Source of the DNA: Bifidobacterium sp. B4142
GTDB taxonomy: Bacteria > Actinomycetota > Actinomycetes > Actinomycetales > Bifidobacteriaceae
Assembly (NCBI RefSeq): GCF_026537325.1
Contig: NZ_JAFNMJ010000002.1
Coordinates: 124,001 to 188,000 of the forward strand
Direction: 5' to 3'
DNA length: 64,000 nucleotides
A program made the position numbers and the translations under genes. Every line of letters starts with the position of its first letter. The first letter of the stretch is position 1. A model generated the notes under the pieces. That model saw only the letters and a program-made list of their open reading frames with translations. It ran no database searches and was not told where the DNA came from. Below are positions 17,261-26,152 of the stretch, piece after piece.

Positions 17261-19495
17261 TCATCCCAGGTTCAATAGTTTCTGATCCCCGGAAGTTTGG
17301 GCAATGACCAGCTCCTGAGTGGGGCGCGTCATGGCCACATAGAGGTCAGACGCTGCGCTCAGCCTGGAAGGAGCCTCATCCTGAATGGCACCAGGCTCCA
17401 CGAGAACCACGGCATCAAACTCCAGGCCCTTGGTGTGGCCGGTGGTCGTGACCGTGATCTGATGCTCCTGAGCCTTATCAATATGCAGGCGCGAGCTGAC
17501 TTCGGCTTGCAGGGCGCTGGGAACGATGATGGCCAGGCGTCCGGTGCCGTCCTTGCCCAGATGACGTTCCGCCAGTTCGCGCACCAGGTCAGGCAGCTGG
17601 TCCAACAGACTGACCCGATCCTCTGCCCGTAGGCGGCTTACCGATCCTTCCACCTCGCGCACAGCCTTGAGGGTCGAAACCTCAAGGCCCTCGGAGGCTG
17701 CGAAGGAGGAGGCCAGGTTGGATACCTGACGAGGGTTGCGATAGTCGATGGTCAGCTGCCGCAGATCCCATCCATCCGGTCCGAAAAGCGCGTCCATGGT
17801 GGAGGCCCAGGACCGGGTGCCACCCAGTGCGGCCGTCTGCGCCACGTCCCCGACGATGGTGAAGGATCGGGAGGGACAGCGCCGGACCAGCATCCTCCAG
17901 TCCATGGCTGTCAGCTCCTGGGCCTCGTCGACCACGATGTGCCCGTAGACCCATTCGCGGTCGGCGGCCGCCTGAGTGGCTGCCTGGTTCTCGTCCTGGC
18001 CGTTGATGGAATCAAGCAGCATCTGCGAGGTCACGATGCCCGTTCCGATGCCATTCTGGGCCAAGGTGTCGCTGGCAAACCGTCGTTCCTCATCGCGGCG
18101 GGCCTTTTCAGCCTGGTCGCGGTCCGCCTGACGGGGGTCAGGGCCCAACAGCTCCATGGCCTCATCCAGGATGGGAATGTCGGATACGGTCAGTTCGGCG
18201 CCGTCCTGGCGGGTCAGCAGATCAATCTGTTCAGGAGTCAGCCAAGGGGCGAACCGGCGCAGACGATCCGGCCTGGACCAGAGGTCATTGACCAGCCAGC
18301 GGGGGTTCATGGGCAGCCAGGCTAGATTGAGGGTCCGCCGCACCTGGTCGTTCAGTCTCAGCAGGGAGGTGAGCCGGGCGAGTTCCTCGGCTCCAGGCTG
18401 ATAGTCCACGCCCTCGGCATAGCGGGCGGTCATGGCGTTCAGGGCCGAACGCACGAAGGTATTCCTGGCTTTGTTGTGGGGCTGGTGGCTGCGTCGGGCA
18501 TCGACCAGGGCCTGTTCCAGGTCGACCGCCAGCATAGGGACGGCCACCCCATCCACCTTGACCGTGGGCAGGGAGGCAGGCACCCGCTCCCGGGAGGCGA
18601 CGGCATTGGCTACGGCCTCGGCCATGCGGATGTCTCCCTTGAGCCGGGCCACGTGCGGGTCCTCCTGGCGTTCGGTGCTGATGCCGGGGATGAGGTCGCC
18701 CATGGTGCGGCTGAGCACTCCGGTCTCGCCCAGGGAGGGCAGGACCTGATCAATATAGTGCAGGAAGGCGTTGCTGGGCCCGGCGATCAGCACGCCTGAA
18801 CTCTCCAGTCGACGCCTATGGGTGTAGAGCAGATAGGCCGCCCGGTGCAGGGCCACGGCCGTCTTGCCGGTGCCCGGCCCGCCCTGGACCACCAGTGGAC
18901 GGGTCATGGGGGAGCGGATGATCCGGTCCTGTTCAGCCTGGATGGTGGCCACGATGTCGGTCATCTGCCCGGTGCGCCGGCTGGACAGGGATGCCATGAG
19001 CGCGCCCTCGCCGGCCAGGGTGCCGCCCTGGGCCGCCTTGTCCACTTCTGGGGCCGACAGGTCCAGAACCTCATCCTCGATGCCGGTGACTTGGCGGAAG
19101 TTAAGGGTGATGTGCCTACGCATGACGATGTCGCCGTGGTCCGCTGGAGTGGCCTCGTAGAAGGGGCGTGCGGCCTCGGCACGCCAGTCGGTCAGGATGG
19201 GCTCATGGTTGCTGTCGAGCAGGCCCAGTCGTCCGATATATCGCCGACCGCCCTGGGCAGTATCCAGTCGGCCGAAGACCAGACGGTCCTCCATGGCTCG
19301 CAGTTGGGTGAGCCGGTCCTCGTACATGTTGGCAAAGGAATCCCGTTCGGTGCGCTGGGTGGGGGAACCGTGGGAGCCGGCGGCCCGAACCGCGTCCAGT
19401 CTGGTCCTGGCCTGCGTCCGCAGCTCGTCCAGACGGCCGTAGGCCCTGTCCACCGCCGTCTGCTCTTCATGCAGCTGTGAGGAATAGCTCGACAT
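17261..19495 (-). CDS. helD: HelD-like RNA polymerase-recycling helicase
   Basis: A 744-aa superfamily 1 helicase-like ATPase. An N-terminal coiled coil (SQLHEEQTAVDRAYGRLDELRTQARTRL, heptad-like) precedes the P-loop GGPGTGKT at residues 205-212, the IVDEAQELTAMDW Walker B, IVGDVAQTA, TIDYRNPRQV, and C-terminal TGHTKGLEFDAVVLVEP and YVAMTRP. The N-terminal coiled coil plus UvrD-like core defines HelD, which removes RNA polymerase from stalled complexes; a relative (HelR) protects actinobacteria against rifampicin. Which subtype this is cannot be decided here. Single gene, convergent with nrdR and divergent from mraZ. Confidence 0.88.
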   Translation of the reverse strand: MSSYSSQLHEEQTAVDRAYGRLDELRTQARTRLDAVRAAGSHGSPTQRTERDSFANMYEDRLTQLRAMEDRLVFGRLDTAQGGRRYIGRLGLLDSNHEPILTDWRAEAARPFYEATPADHGDIVMRRHITLNFRQVTGIEDEVLDLSAPEVDKAAQGGTLAGEGALMASLSSRRTGQMTDIVATIQAEQDRIIRSPMTRPLVVQGGPGTGKTAVALHRAAYLLYTHRRRLESSGVLIAGPSNAFLHYIDQVLPSLGETGVLSRTMGDLIPGISTERQEDPHVARLKGDIRMAEAVANAVASRERVPASLPTVKVDGVAVPMLAVDLEQALVDARRSHQPHNKARNTFVRSALNAMTARYAEGVDYQPGAEELARLTSLLRLNDQVRRTLNLAWLPMNPRWLVNDLWSRPDRLRRFAPWLTPEQIDLLTRQDGAELTVSDIPILDEAMELLGPDPRQADRDQAEKARRDEERRFASDTLAQNGIGTGIVTSQMLLDSINGQDENQAATQAAADREWVYGHIVVDEAQELTAMDWRMLVRRCPSRSFTIVGDVAQTAALGGTRSWASTMDALFGPDGWDLRQLTIDYRNPRQVSNLASSFAASEGLEVSTLKAVREVEGSVSRLRAEDRVSLLDQLPDLVRELAERHLGKDGTGRLAIIVPSALQAEVSSRLHIDKAQEHQITVTTTGHTKGLEFDAVVLVEPGAIQDEAPSRLSAASDLYVAMTRPTQELVIAQTSGDQKLLNLG

Positions 19496-19677
19496 GTGCG
19501 TCCGTTCTGTGGAATGTTCAAAATCGGATGATCCAATATACCGCCCGTCCTCTACTTTTTCGGTTCAACTGACCCTTGGCCGTGCCCTCTTTACCGGGTG
19601 GCGAAACGCCGAGGTGAACCCTTCGGCGGGGCGAATGGTTGGGTTTGGGCCTGAAGTGGTGTCAAGGTGGTGAGCAA

Positions 19678-19702
19678 TGGGGATAAGTGGGGTAAAATGG
19701 GG
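19678..19702 (+). promoter_or_regulatory. Three MraZ-box repeats upstream of mraZ
   Basis: TGGGG occurs at 19678-19682, 19688-19692 and 19698-19702, an exact 10-base period with AT-rich spacers (ATAAG, TAAAA). MraZ is known to bind direct TGGGN repeats spaced by about one DNA turn in front of its own operon. The array ends 70 bases before the mraZ start. Confidence 0.8.
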
Positions 19703-19771
19703 AGCACTGCGTAGGGGACGCTACCCGGTGGGGCCGTCCCATGGATACCAAACTGGCATTGGAGGTGGGGC

Positions 19772-20254
19772 ATGGCCGATACATACGACGCAGATGCCGC
19801 CTCGCCTTCCCTGCCGCCCATGCTTCTGGGCACCTACACCCCCAAGATGGATGCCAAGGGCCGCCTGGCTCTGCCCGCCAAGTTCCGCGCTCAGCTGGGT
19901 CAGGGCCTGGTCATGGCCCGTGGCCAGGAACGCTGCGTCAGCCTGCTGCCCACCGAGGAATTTCGGCGGATGGCCGTGCGCATCCAACACACCTCCATGG
20001 GTGACAAATCGGCCAGGGACTACCTGCGCGTATTTCTGTCAGGCGCCGTCGACCAGGTCCCGGACAAGCAGGGCCGCATTCTGGTCCCGCCCATGCTGCG
20101 CTCCTATGCACGGCTGACCGGCCGCGTCGTGGTCATCGGCGTGGGCACCCGTGCTGAAATCTGGGATCAGGATTCCTGGACTGCCTACCTGGAGAGCAAG
20201 GAGCAGGGCTATGCCGACATTGCCGATGATGTTCTTCCGGCGGTGGATTGCTGA
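19772..20254 (+). CDS. mraZ: Transcriptional regulator MraZ
   Basis: First gene of the division and cell wall (dcw) cluster. It is a DNA-binding protein with two AbrB-like swapped-hairpin repeats: LLGTYTPKMDAKGRLALPAKFR and its second copy LSGAVDQVPDKQGRILVPPMLR. It autoregulates the operon through direct repeats upstream. ATG 19772 is chosen for its GGAGGTGGGG site; it adds a 16-residue acidic leader (ADTYDADAASPSLPP) before the MLLGTY where most homologues begin. The stop overlaps the rsmH region. Confidence 0.94.
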   Translation: MADTYDADAASPSLPPMLLGTYTPKMDAKGRLALPAKFRAQLGQGLVMARGQERCVSLLPTEEFRRMAVRIQHTSMGDKSARDYLRVFLSGAVDQVPDKQGRILVPPMLRSYARLTGRVVVIGVGTRAEIWDQDSWTAYLESKEQGYADIADDVLPAVDC

Positions 20255-20265
20255 TGGAGGCCCTG

Positions 20266-21357
20266 ATGTCAGAACGCAATCCTCTCGACCAGGAGGCCGT
20301 GGACAGCGGCAAGGTCCACCGTCCCGTCCTACTGGAACGCTGCCTTGCGCTGGCTCGGCCCGCCTTGGAGCACCCTGGGGCCGTGGCTGTGGATTGCACG
20401 CTGGGCCTGGCTGGTCACGCCACCGCCTTTCTCAAGTCCTGCCCTGAGGCCCGTCTTATTGGCATAGACAGGGATAGCCAGGCCCTGGATCTGGCCACTG
20501 GCCGGATGCGCGACGAGGGCCTGGCCGACCGTTTCACGCCGGTTCACGCCCCCTTTGATCAGCTGGACCAGCAGCTGGATGCCCTGGATGTAGGCCAGGT
20601 GGACCTGGTCTTCATGGATTTGGGATTGTCTTCTCTGCAGATCGACCAGCGCGACAGGGGATTCACCTACCGTCAGGATGCTCCGCTGGACATGCGCATG
20701 GACACCAGCCAGGAGCTGACGGCTGCGAAGGTCCTGGCCGAGTACGACCAGGACCAGCTGGCTTACATCTTCTCCCGGTATGGGGAGGAGCGCTATGCAG
20801 GACGCATCGCACGAGCCATCGTTGAAGCCAGGCAGGAGCAACCGCTGACCACCTCGGCCCAGCTGGACCGTCTGGTCGATAGGGCAGTGCCGCGTGGCCA
20901 CCGTCCTCCTGGCAATCCGGCCAAGAGGGTCTTTCAGGCCCTGCGCATCGAGGTCAATGGAGAGTTGGATCGTTTGAGGCGCACCCTGCCCCAGGCCATT
21001 CTGCGGCTGGCCAAGGGCGGTCGTCTGGTCGTGGAGTCCTATCACTCCCTGGAGGACCGCATGGTCAAGCGCTTCATGGCGCCAGGGCTGCATGTGGATC
21101 TTCCTGCAGGCATGCCGGTGGTGCCCGATCAGGCCCGACCCTACCTGTCGGACCTGACTCATGGTGCTGTTAAGGCCGATGCGGCCGAGCGGGAACGCAA
21201 CCCCAGGTCTGCTTCAGTGCGCCTGCGGGCTGTTGAGAAGATCGGAGCCATCCCCGAGGAGCGTCGTCGTCGGCTTCAGGCCGAGGCCCGTGGGCAGGGC
21301 TCAGCCGGTCACCATCGTCATGTCGGCCACGGTTCGGAATCGAGGCGCCGGTCATGA
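20266..21357 (+). CDS. rsmH: 16S rRNA (cytosine1402-N4)-methyltransferase
   Basis: SAM-dependent methyltransferase that methylates C1402 in the ribosomal P site. ATG 20266 follows GGAGG at 20256-20260; earlier in-frame starts (20248, 20254) overlap mraZ. Family motifs: CTLGLAGHATAFL for SAM, GIDRDSQAL, FMDLGLSSLQID, GFTYRQDAPLDMRMD, KRVFQALRIEVNGEL and VESYHSLEDRMVK. The C-terminus has a basic tail. It is coupled to ftsL by ATGA at 21354. Confidence 0.95.
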   Translation: MSERNPLDQEAVDSGKVHRPVLLERCLALARPALEHPGAVAVDCTLGLAGHATAFLKSCPEARLIGIDRDSQALDLATGRMRDEGLADRFTPVHAPFDQLDQQLDALDVGQVDLVFMDLGLSSLQIDQRDRGFTYRQDAPLDMRMDTSQELTAAKVLAEYDQDQLAYIFSRYGEERYAGRIARAIVEARQEQPLTTSAQLDRLVDRAVPRGHRPPGNPAKRVFQALRIEVNGELDRLRRTLPQAILRLAKGGRLVVESYHSLEDRMVKRFMAPGLHVDLPAGMPVVPDQARPYLSDLTHGAVKADAAERERNPRSASVRLRAVEKIGAIPEERRRRLQAEARGQGSAGHHRHVGHGSESRRRS

Positions 21358-21836
21358 CCATGCCAGCACGTTCGGTCCGTTCCAAGACATCTGCGGACAA
21401 GGGTCATCCTCGCATCCAGGAGATGCCCACCAGGCCTGAGCTCAGTCTGATCAAGGGCACAGGCAAGGCCCGCCGTCCCGAACGAGGTCCATTTGCTGAG
21501 GGGGCTCGGCGTCTGATCGGCTGGACGCGGACCCGCGGCAATCCTCTCTTGCGCATCATGACCTCCGTGATCTTTTTGGCCGCCTGCATGTTCGGATCCC
21601 TGATGCTGCGTACCCAGATGGTCCAGGACTCCTTCGAGGCCACCAGGGTCCAGCATGAAATCAGCAATCTGACCCAGGACGTCCAGGATGACCAGAACAA
21701 GCTCGACCAACTCCAAGCCTCCCTGCCGGACAAGGCCCAGCAGTTGGGCATGCAGCCCCAGCAGGGCCTGAACTCCATCGATCTGCAGGGCTACAAGCCC
21801 CCTCAGGATGCCCAGAGCAAGGCGGGGCATCCATGA
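21354..21836 (+). CDS. ftsL: FtsL-like division protein
   Basis: A 160-aa bitopic membrane protein between rsmH and ftsI, the standard position of ftsL. A basic cytoplasmic N-terminus (~70 residues) leads into one hydrophobic helix (IMTSVIFLAACMFGSLML) and a short outer coiled coil (ATRVQHEISNLTQDVQDDQNKLDQLQASL). Sequence conservation in FtsL is weak, so topology and position carry the call. FtsL works with FtsQ and FtsB to switch on FtsW/FtsI at the septum. Both ends overlap neighbours by four bases. Confidence 0.82.
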   Translation: MTMPARSVRSKTSADKGHPRIQEMPTRPELSLIKGTGKARRPERGPFAEGARRLIGWTRTRGNPLLRIMTSVIFLAACMFGSLMLRTQMVQDSFEATRVQHEISNLTQDVQDDQNKLDQLQASLPDKAQQLGMQPQQGLNSIDLQGYKPPQDAQSKAGHP

Positions 21837-23614
21837 GCGGCAACGGAACCAAACGCTCCTGGCACCTGTCTTTCTGCAAACGTTCCTTGTCTGTGGGTCT
21901 GATTCTGGTCCTGGTGGCCGCCTTGGCCCTGGGTAAGCTGGCCTATATCCAGCTCTTCGACGGAAGGTCCATGGCGCAAGCGGCTGCGGCGGGCCGCACT
22001 GTGCCGCACACCATCAAGGCCCAGCGTGGCCGCATCCTGGATGTCAATGGCCGGGTGCTTGCCCAGAGCCTGGAGCGGTACAACATCATCGGCGACCCCG
22101 AGGCGGCCGCCTCCTTCATACCTATCAACTGCACCAAGCGCACAGGCAGTGACTGCCATAGCATCAAAGGCCATCCGGTGGGCGCTGACGGTGCTGCCGG
22201 CGTGGCCCGCCTCCTGGCGCCGGCCCTGGGCATGAACGCCATGGAGCTGGGCGGCAAGCTCAGCGTCCCTGGACGGTACGTGGTTCTGGCCAAGCGGGTG
22301 ACTCCCGAGGTCAAGCGCTCCATCGACAAGCTGGGGCTGCAGGGGATCATCACGGCAGAACTGAGCAGTGAGCGCACCTATCCGCATGCGGATCTGATGG
22401 GAGCCCTGATCGGGGGCATCGACGACAGCGGCAAGGGCGTGGCCGGGATCGAGCAGATGGAGAATCGGCAGCTGACCGGTACTGACGGTTACACGGTCTA
22501 CCAGCAGGGAATGCTTGGTCAGGAGATCCCCGGAACCGTGACCCGTCAGCGCAATCCGATCAACGGCAAGGATGTCACCCTGACCGTTGATCAAGACGTT
22601 CAGTGGTACGTCCGTCAAGCCCTCAAGTCAGGCTGTCAGCGATTTCATGCCGACTGGGCCCTGGCTGTCGTCCAGGACACCCGCACCAACGAGATCCTGG
22701 CCCTGGCCGACACCGATGACTACCAGGCGGGCAGCGACCAGGCCAAGGTCAACTCCTCGCGGGCGGTGGCGGAGACCTTCGAACCCGGTTCCATCGGCAA
22801 GACCATCTCGATCTCCGGCATGCTCCAGGAGCAGGTGCACTCCATGAGCGACCGCTTCACCGTGCCCGACCACATCACCGTGGACAACCAGCAGTACAAG
22901 GACGCCTTCGACCATCCAGCCGAGCACTGGACCCTTGCCGGCATTCTGCAGAATTCCTCCAACGTGGGCATGGTCATGGCCGGCGAACACTACCCGGACC
23001 AGAAGCGCTACGACTATCTGACCCGTTTTGGCATCGGCCAGGCTTCGGCACTAGGTCTGCCGGGGGAGTCCAAGGGCCTGCTGACTTCGCCTCAGACCTG
23101 GGATCGGCGCACCCGCAATACGGTATTGTTCGGCCAGGGCTATGCCACCAACGCCATCCAGCTGACCAACGTCATCGCCACCCTGGCCAACAAGGGGGTC
23201 CGCGCTGATCAGACCATCATCCACGGCCAGGGTGCCGTCAATGCCAACCGGGTGAGGGTAGTGGACGAGAAGGTGGCGGCTACCGTTATGAATGGCATGG
23301 AGTCAGTGGCTGAAAAGTACCAGAATACGGCCAAGGTAGAGGGCTATCGGGTGGCCTCCAAGACGGGCACTGCCGAGGTGGCCGACAGCTCGGGCGGCCT
23401 GGGTGGCATCATCAGCGACTGGGTGGGCATCCTGCCTGCTGACGACCCTCATTTTGTGGTCACCGTGGTGCTGAAGAATCCCCACAGCAGCGATGGCGTT
23501 TTCGGCAGCATCACCGCCGGTCCCATCTTCGCCCAGATCGGTGAATTCCTTATGCAGAAATACCAGGTCCCCACGTCCCCGCCCAGAACCGATGCTATCC
23601 CGGTAACATGGTGA
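21833..23614 (+). CDS. ftsI: Septal peptidoglycan transpeptidase (PBP3/FtsI)
   Basis: Class B penicillin-binding protein, 593 aa. One N-terminal helix (LSVGLILVLVAALALGKLAYIQLF) anchors it. The pedestal domain starts with RGRILDVNGRVLAQS and the transpeptidase domain holds all three active-site motifs: Ser320-Ile-Gly-Lys323 in FEPGSIGKT, Ser375-Ser-Asn377 and Lys510-Thr-Gly. Two cysteines in the pedestal (NCTKRTGSDC, ~20 residues after ERYNIIGDPEAA) could form a disulphide. ATGA overlap with ftsL; partner FtsW is encoded further down the cluster. Confidence 0.95.
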   Translation: MSGNGTKRSWHLSFCKRSLSVGLILVLVAALALGKLAYIQLFDGRSMAQAAAAGRTVPHTIKAQRGRILDVNGRVLAQSLERYNIIGDPEAAASFIPINCTKRTGSDCHSIKGHPVGADGAAGVARLLAPALGMNAMELGGKLSVPGRYVVLAKRVTPEVKRSIDKLGLQGIITAELSSERTYPHADLMGALIGGIDDSGKGVAGIEQMENRQLTGTDGYTVYQQGMLGQEIPGTVTRQRNPINGKDVTLTVDQDVQWYVRQALKSGCQRFHADWALAVVQDTRTNEILALADTDDYQAGSDQAKVNSSRAVAETFEPGSIGKTISISGMLQEQVHSMSDRFTVPDHITVDNQQYKDAFDHPAEHWTLAGILQNSSNVGMVMAGEHYPDQKRYDYLTRFGIGQASALGLPGESKGLLTSPQTWDRRTRNTVLFGQGYATNAIQLTNVIATLANKGVRADQTIIHGQGAVNANRVRVVDEKVAATVMNGMESVAEKYQNTAKVEGYRVASKTGTAEVADSSGGLGGIISDWVGILPADDPHFVVTVVLKNPHSSDGVFGSITAGPIFAQIGEFLMQKYQVPTSPPRTDAIPVTW

Positions 23615-23660
23615 TACCGGCAGGCATCATGGCGTTCCCGGACGAAGGAGAGATTGCAGC

Positions 23661-24542
23661 ATGAGTGCGCTGAGTGAATCAATCTCCCGACGACTGACCC
23701 TGGGTCAGCTCAAGGGGCGCTACGGGCTGACCTTGGTCCCTGATTTCGCTGAACCAGTTACGGTGACTTCACTGGTGGACGACCTGCCCTCAGTGCGGCC
23801 CGGTAGCCTTTACGTGCCTGCAGACCGGCAGGTGGACCAGGGCATGATTGAGGAGGCTGAGCTTCGCGGCGCCTATGCGGCCCTGTTGCCGACCTCGGCC
23901 CGTCAAGAGGTGGGCCGAGCCCGTATACCCCTGCTCTTCGGTACCATGCATGCCTGGCAGATGGGCCAATTGCTGGCCAATGCCGCCGGTGATCCTTCAG
24001 GAGCCTTGGCTGTCTTCGCTTTGGTCGGTTCCCAGGTGCAGGACCAGGTGGATCTTTTGGCTGACTTCCTGCATGTGCTGGGCAATCCTGTCGGCATTCT
24101 CAGCGCCAAGGGCTCATACTCGCTGGACAGGCGACTGGATCTGGAATATCCCTTGAGCATGTTCGATGTGCAGCGCAGTCTGTCCATCGCCCTGGAGGAT
24201 GGAGCGGCCGCCGTGGTCATATCCGTGGACGATCAGACCCTGGCCAGGGACGCTTTGCAGGCAGTGGATCTGGATGTGGTGGCCTTGGGCGCCCAGGAGG
24301 GCTCCACCCGCGATATGCGGCACGTTCGGCTGATTTCCAGGGCCCGTCGATACGGGTTCAACCTGGGCGGGCATACCATCGTGGCCAAGCGTAACGAGGA
24401 ATCCGATGGGCTGGCCCGCCAATCCCTGCCCGCCGATGCGAATAGTGACGATCTGTCCCTGTGCATCGCCATGACCATGGCCGCCGGCGTCAAACGCAAC
24501 AACATCAGGAGCGCCCTGCGCGTCTCCCGCGAGATGTCCTGA
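23661..24542 (+). CDS. Degenerate MurE-like protein without P-loop
   Basis: A 293-aa protein sitting exactly where murE is expected. Its first ~90 residues resemble the MurE N-terminal domain (VTSLVDDLPSVRPGSLYVPADR, then ELRGAYAALLP). The middle follows the Mur-ligase central domain, but where a P-loop GTNGKTTT should be it reads ALVGSQVQDQVDLLADFL, and AAVVISVDDQTLA stands where MurE has its VMEVSSHAL. The C-terminal ligase domain is absent. It therefore should not bind ATP in the usual way. The frame is intact, with a start at 23661 behind AAGGAGAG. I infer a structural or regulatory role, or an early relict under purifying selection. Confidence 0.7.
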   Translation: MSALSESISRRLTLGQLKGRYGLTLVPDFAEPVTVTSLVDDLPSVRPGSLYVPADRQVDQGMIEEAELRGAYAALLPTSARQEVGRARIPLLFGTMHAWQMGQLLANAAGDPSGALAVFALVGSQVQDQVDLLADFLHVLGNPVGILSAKGSYSLDRRLDLEYPLSMFDVQRSLSIALEDGAAAVVISVDDQTLARDALQAVDLDVVALGAQEGSTRDMRHVRLISRARRYGFNLGGHTIVAKRNEESDGLARQSLPADANSDDLSLCIAMTMAAGVKRNNIRSALRVSREMS

Positions 24543-24551
24543 GAGGTGAGG

Positions 24552-26078
24552 ATGAGTCAGTCTGTAAGGGCCGGGTCCATGCCCATGACCCTGGATGAGG
24601 TCGTCGAATATGTGCACGGTCGGCTGGTTGAAGTCGGTTCTGGTCGTGAACCTGACCGGCGGTCCGTGCGCATGCGGGTGGTGACCGACTCCCGGCAGGC
24701 GGGGGCTGATGGCCTCTTCGTAGCCATCAAGGGCGAGCATGTGGATGGCCATGACTATGTTCCCGGCCTGGGAGCCAAGGGCTGCCGCGCGGCCCTGGTC
24801 GATCATCTCGTTCCGGGCGCTGACCTGTCCCAGATTCTCGTGGACGATACGGTTGCTGCCCTGGGGCTGCTGGCCCGGGCCAATATGGACCGTCGGCGTG
24901 CAGCGGCAGAACCCTTTACTGTGATCGGCATCACCGGATCCGTCGGCAAGACCACCACCAAGGATCTGCTGTCCTCTCTGCTGGCACTCCTTGGTCCGGT
25001 GGTGGCCCCTGTCGGGTCTTTCAACAACGAGATCGGCCTTCCTCTGACCGCCTTGGAAGTGGGGCCCGACACCCGATATCTGGTGGCCGAGATGGGCGCT
25101 AACCACGTGGGTGAGATCGCCCGGCTGACCAAAATGGTTCCCCCGGACATGGCTCTGGTCCTCAAGGTGGGAGTAGCACACCTGGGTGAATTCGGCTCCG
25201 TAGAGCGCATCGCCCAGGCCAAGAGCGAGATCGTGCAAGGCCTGGTGCCGGGCGGGGCCGCCGTGCTCAATGCCGACGATTCCCGGGTGGCCGCCATGGC
25301 TGATCTGGCCTCTGGGTCTGTTCTGCGATTTGGCATGGCCGCTGATGATGGCGGGCAGGACCGCGACCTGGATGGCTCGGCTCGCTACCTGGACAGCGAC
25401 AGTCTGGACAGGCCGGCCTTCGAGCTGCGTCTGCGTGGCCAGCAACCAGTGCGGCTGCGTCTGGGCATTCCGGGACGGCACAATGTCATGAATGCTCTGG
25501 CTGCCGCCACGGTAGCCCACGCCTTGGGTCTGGACGCAGAACGCATCGCCGATGAGCTGGGTCGGCAGCGGCAAATAAGTCCGCATCGGATGGCTTTGTC
25601 TTCGGTCCGGTTGCCGGATGCCTCCTTCACCCTGATCGATGATTCCTTCAACGCCAATCCCGATTCCGTGCGGGCTGGTCTGGACGCCTTGGCTACCTGG
25701 AGGGGATCCGATGGCCCGGTCTATCGGATAGCCGTCCTGGGGGTCATGCTTGAGCTGGGCGATCGAGGCGAGCAGCTGCACCAGGAGATCGGCGCCTACT
25801 GCCGTCGGTTGGGCATCGATGCATTGGTTGCGGTGGGCTGCAGGGATCAGCAGATGGACAGGTTGGTTCATGCCCTTGTCCGTGGTGCTGGTGGCCTATC
25901 TGATCCCAGCGAGGAACAGTCTGGGGCCATGTGCGTTCTCTTCGCCCAGGATGCTGACCAGGCCGATCAGATGGTCCGTCGCCTGTGCGCCAGGCATCCG
26001 GACCGGCAAAATCTTGTCCTGCTCAAGGGTTCGCACATGTCCGGCCTGTCCGGTCTGGCCGACCGCTGGCAGGGCTGA
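24552..26078 (+). CDS. murF: UDP-N-acetylmuramoyl-tripeptide-D-alanyl-D-alanine ligase
   Basis: ATP-dependent ligase adding D-Ala-D-Ala to complete the UDP-MurNAc-pentapeptide. Start ATG 24552 follows GAGAGGTGAG. Domain 1 has TDSRQAGADGLFVAIKGEHVDGHDYV; domain 2 has the P-loop GITGSVGKTTTKD and AEMGANHVGEIARL; domain 3 has DDSFNANPDSVRAGL. Length 508 aa. Ten bases separate it from the MurE-like gene, so the two are co-translated or nearly so. Confidence 0.95.
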   Translation: MSQSVRAGSMPMTLDEVVEYVHGRLVEVGSGREPDRRSVRMRVVTDSRQAGADGLFVAIKGEHVDGHDYVPGLGAKGCRAALVDHLVPGADLSQILVDDTVAALGLLARANMDRRRAAAEPFTVIGITGSVGKTTTKDLLSSLLALLGPVVAPVGSFNNEIGLPLTALEVGPDTRYLVAEMGANHVGEIARLTKMVPPDMALVLKVGVAHLGEFGSVERIAQAKSEIVQGLVPGGAAVLNADDSRVAAMADLASGSVLRFGMAADDGGQDRDLDGSARYLDSDSLDRPAFELRLRGQQPVRLRLGIPGRHNVMNALAAATVAHALGLDAERIADELGRQRQISPHRMALSSVRLPDASFTLIDDSFNANPDSVRAGLDALATWRGSDGPVYRIAVLGVMLELGDRGEQLHQEIGAYCRRLGIDALVAVGCRDQQMDRLVHALVRGAGGLSDPSEEQSGAMCVLFAQDADQADQMVRRLCARHPDRQNLVLLKGSHMSGLSGLADRWQG

Positions 26079-26152
26079 GCCATGAGTGCACTGGTATACC
26101 CGCAGCGGGTTCGAACGTTCAAGGACAGAATTCAAGAGTTGGAGTACACACT

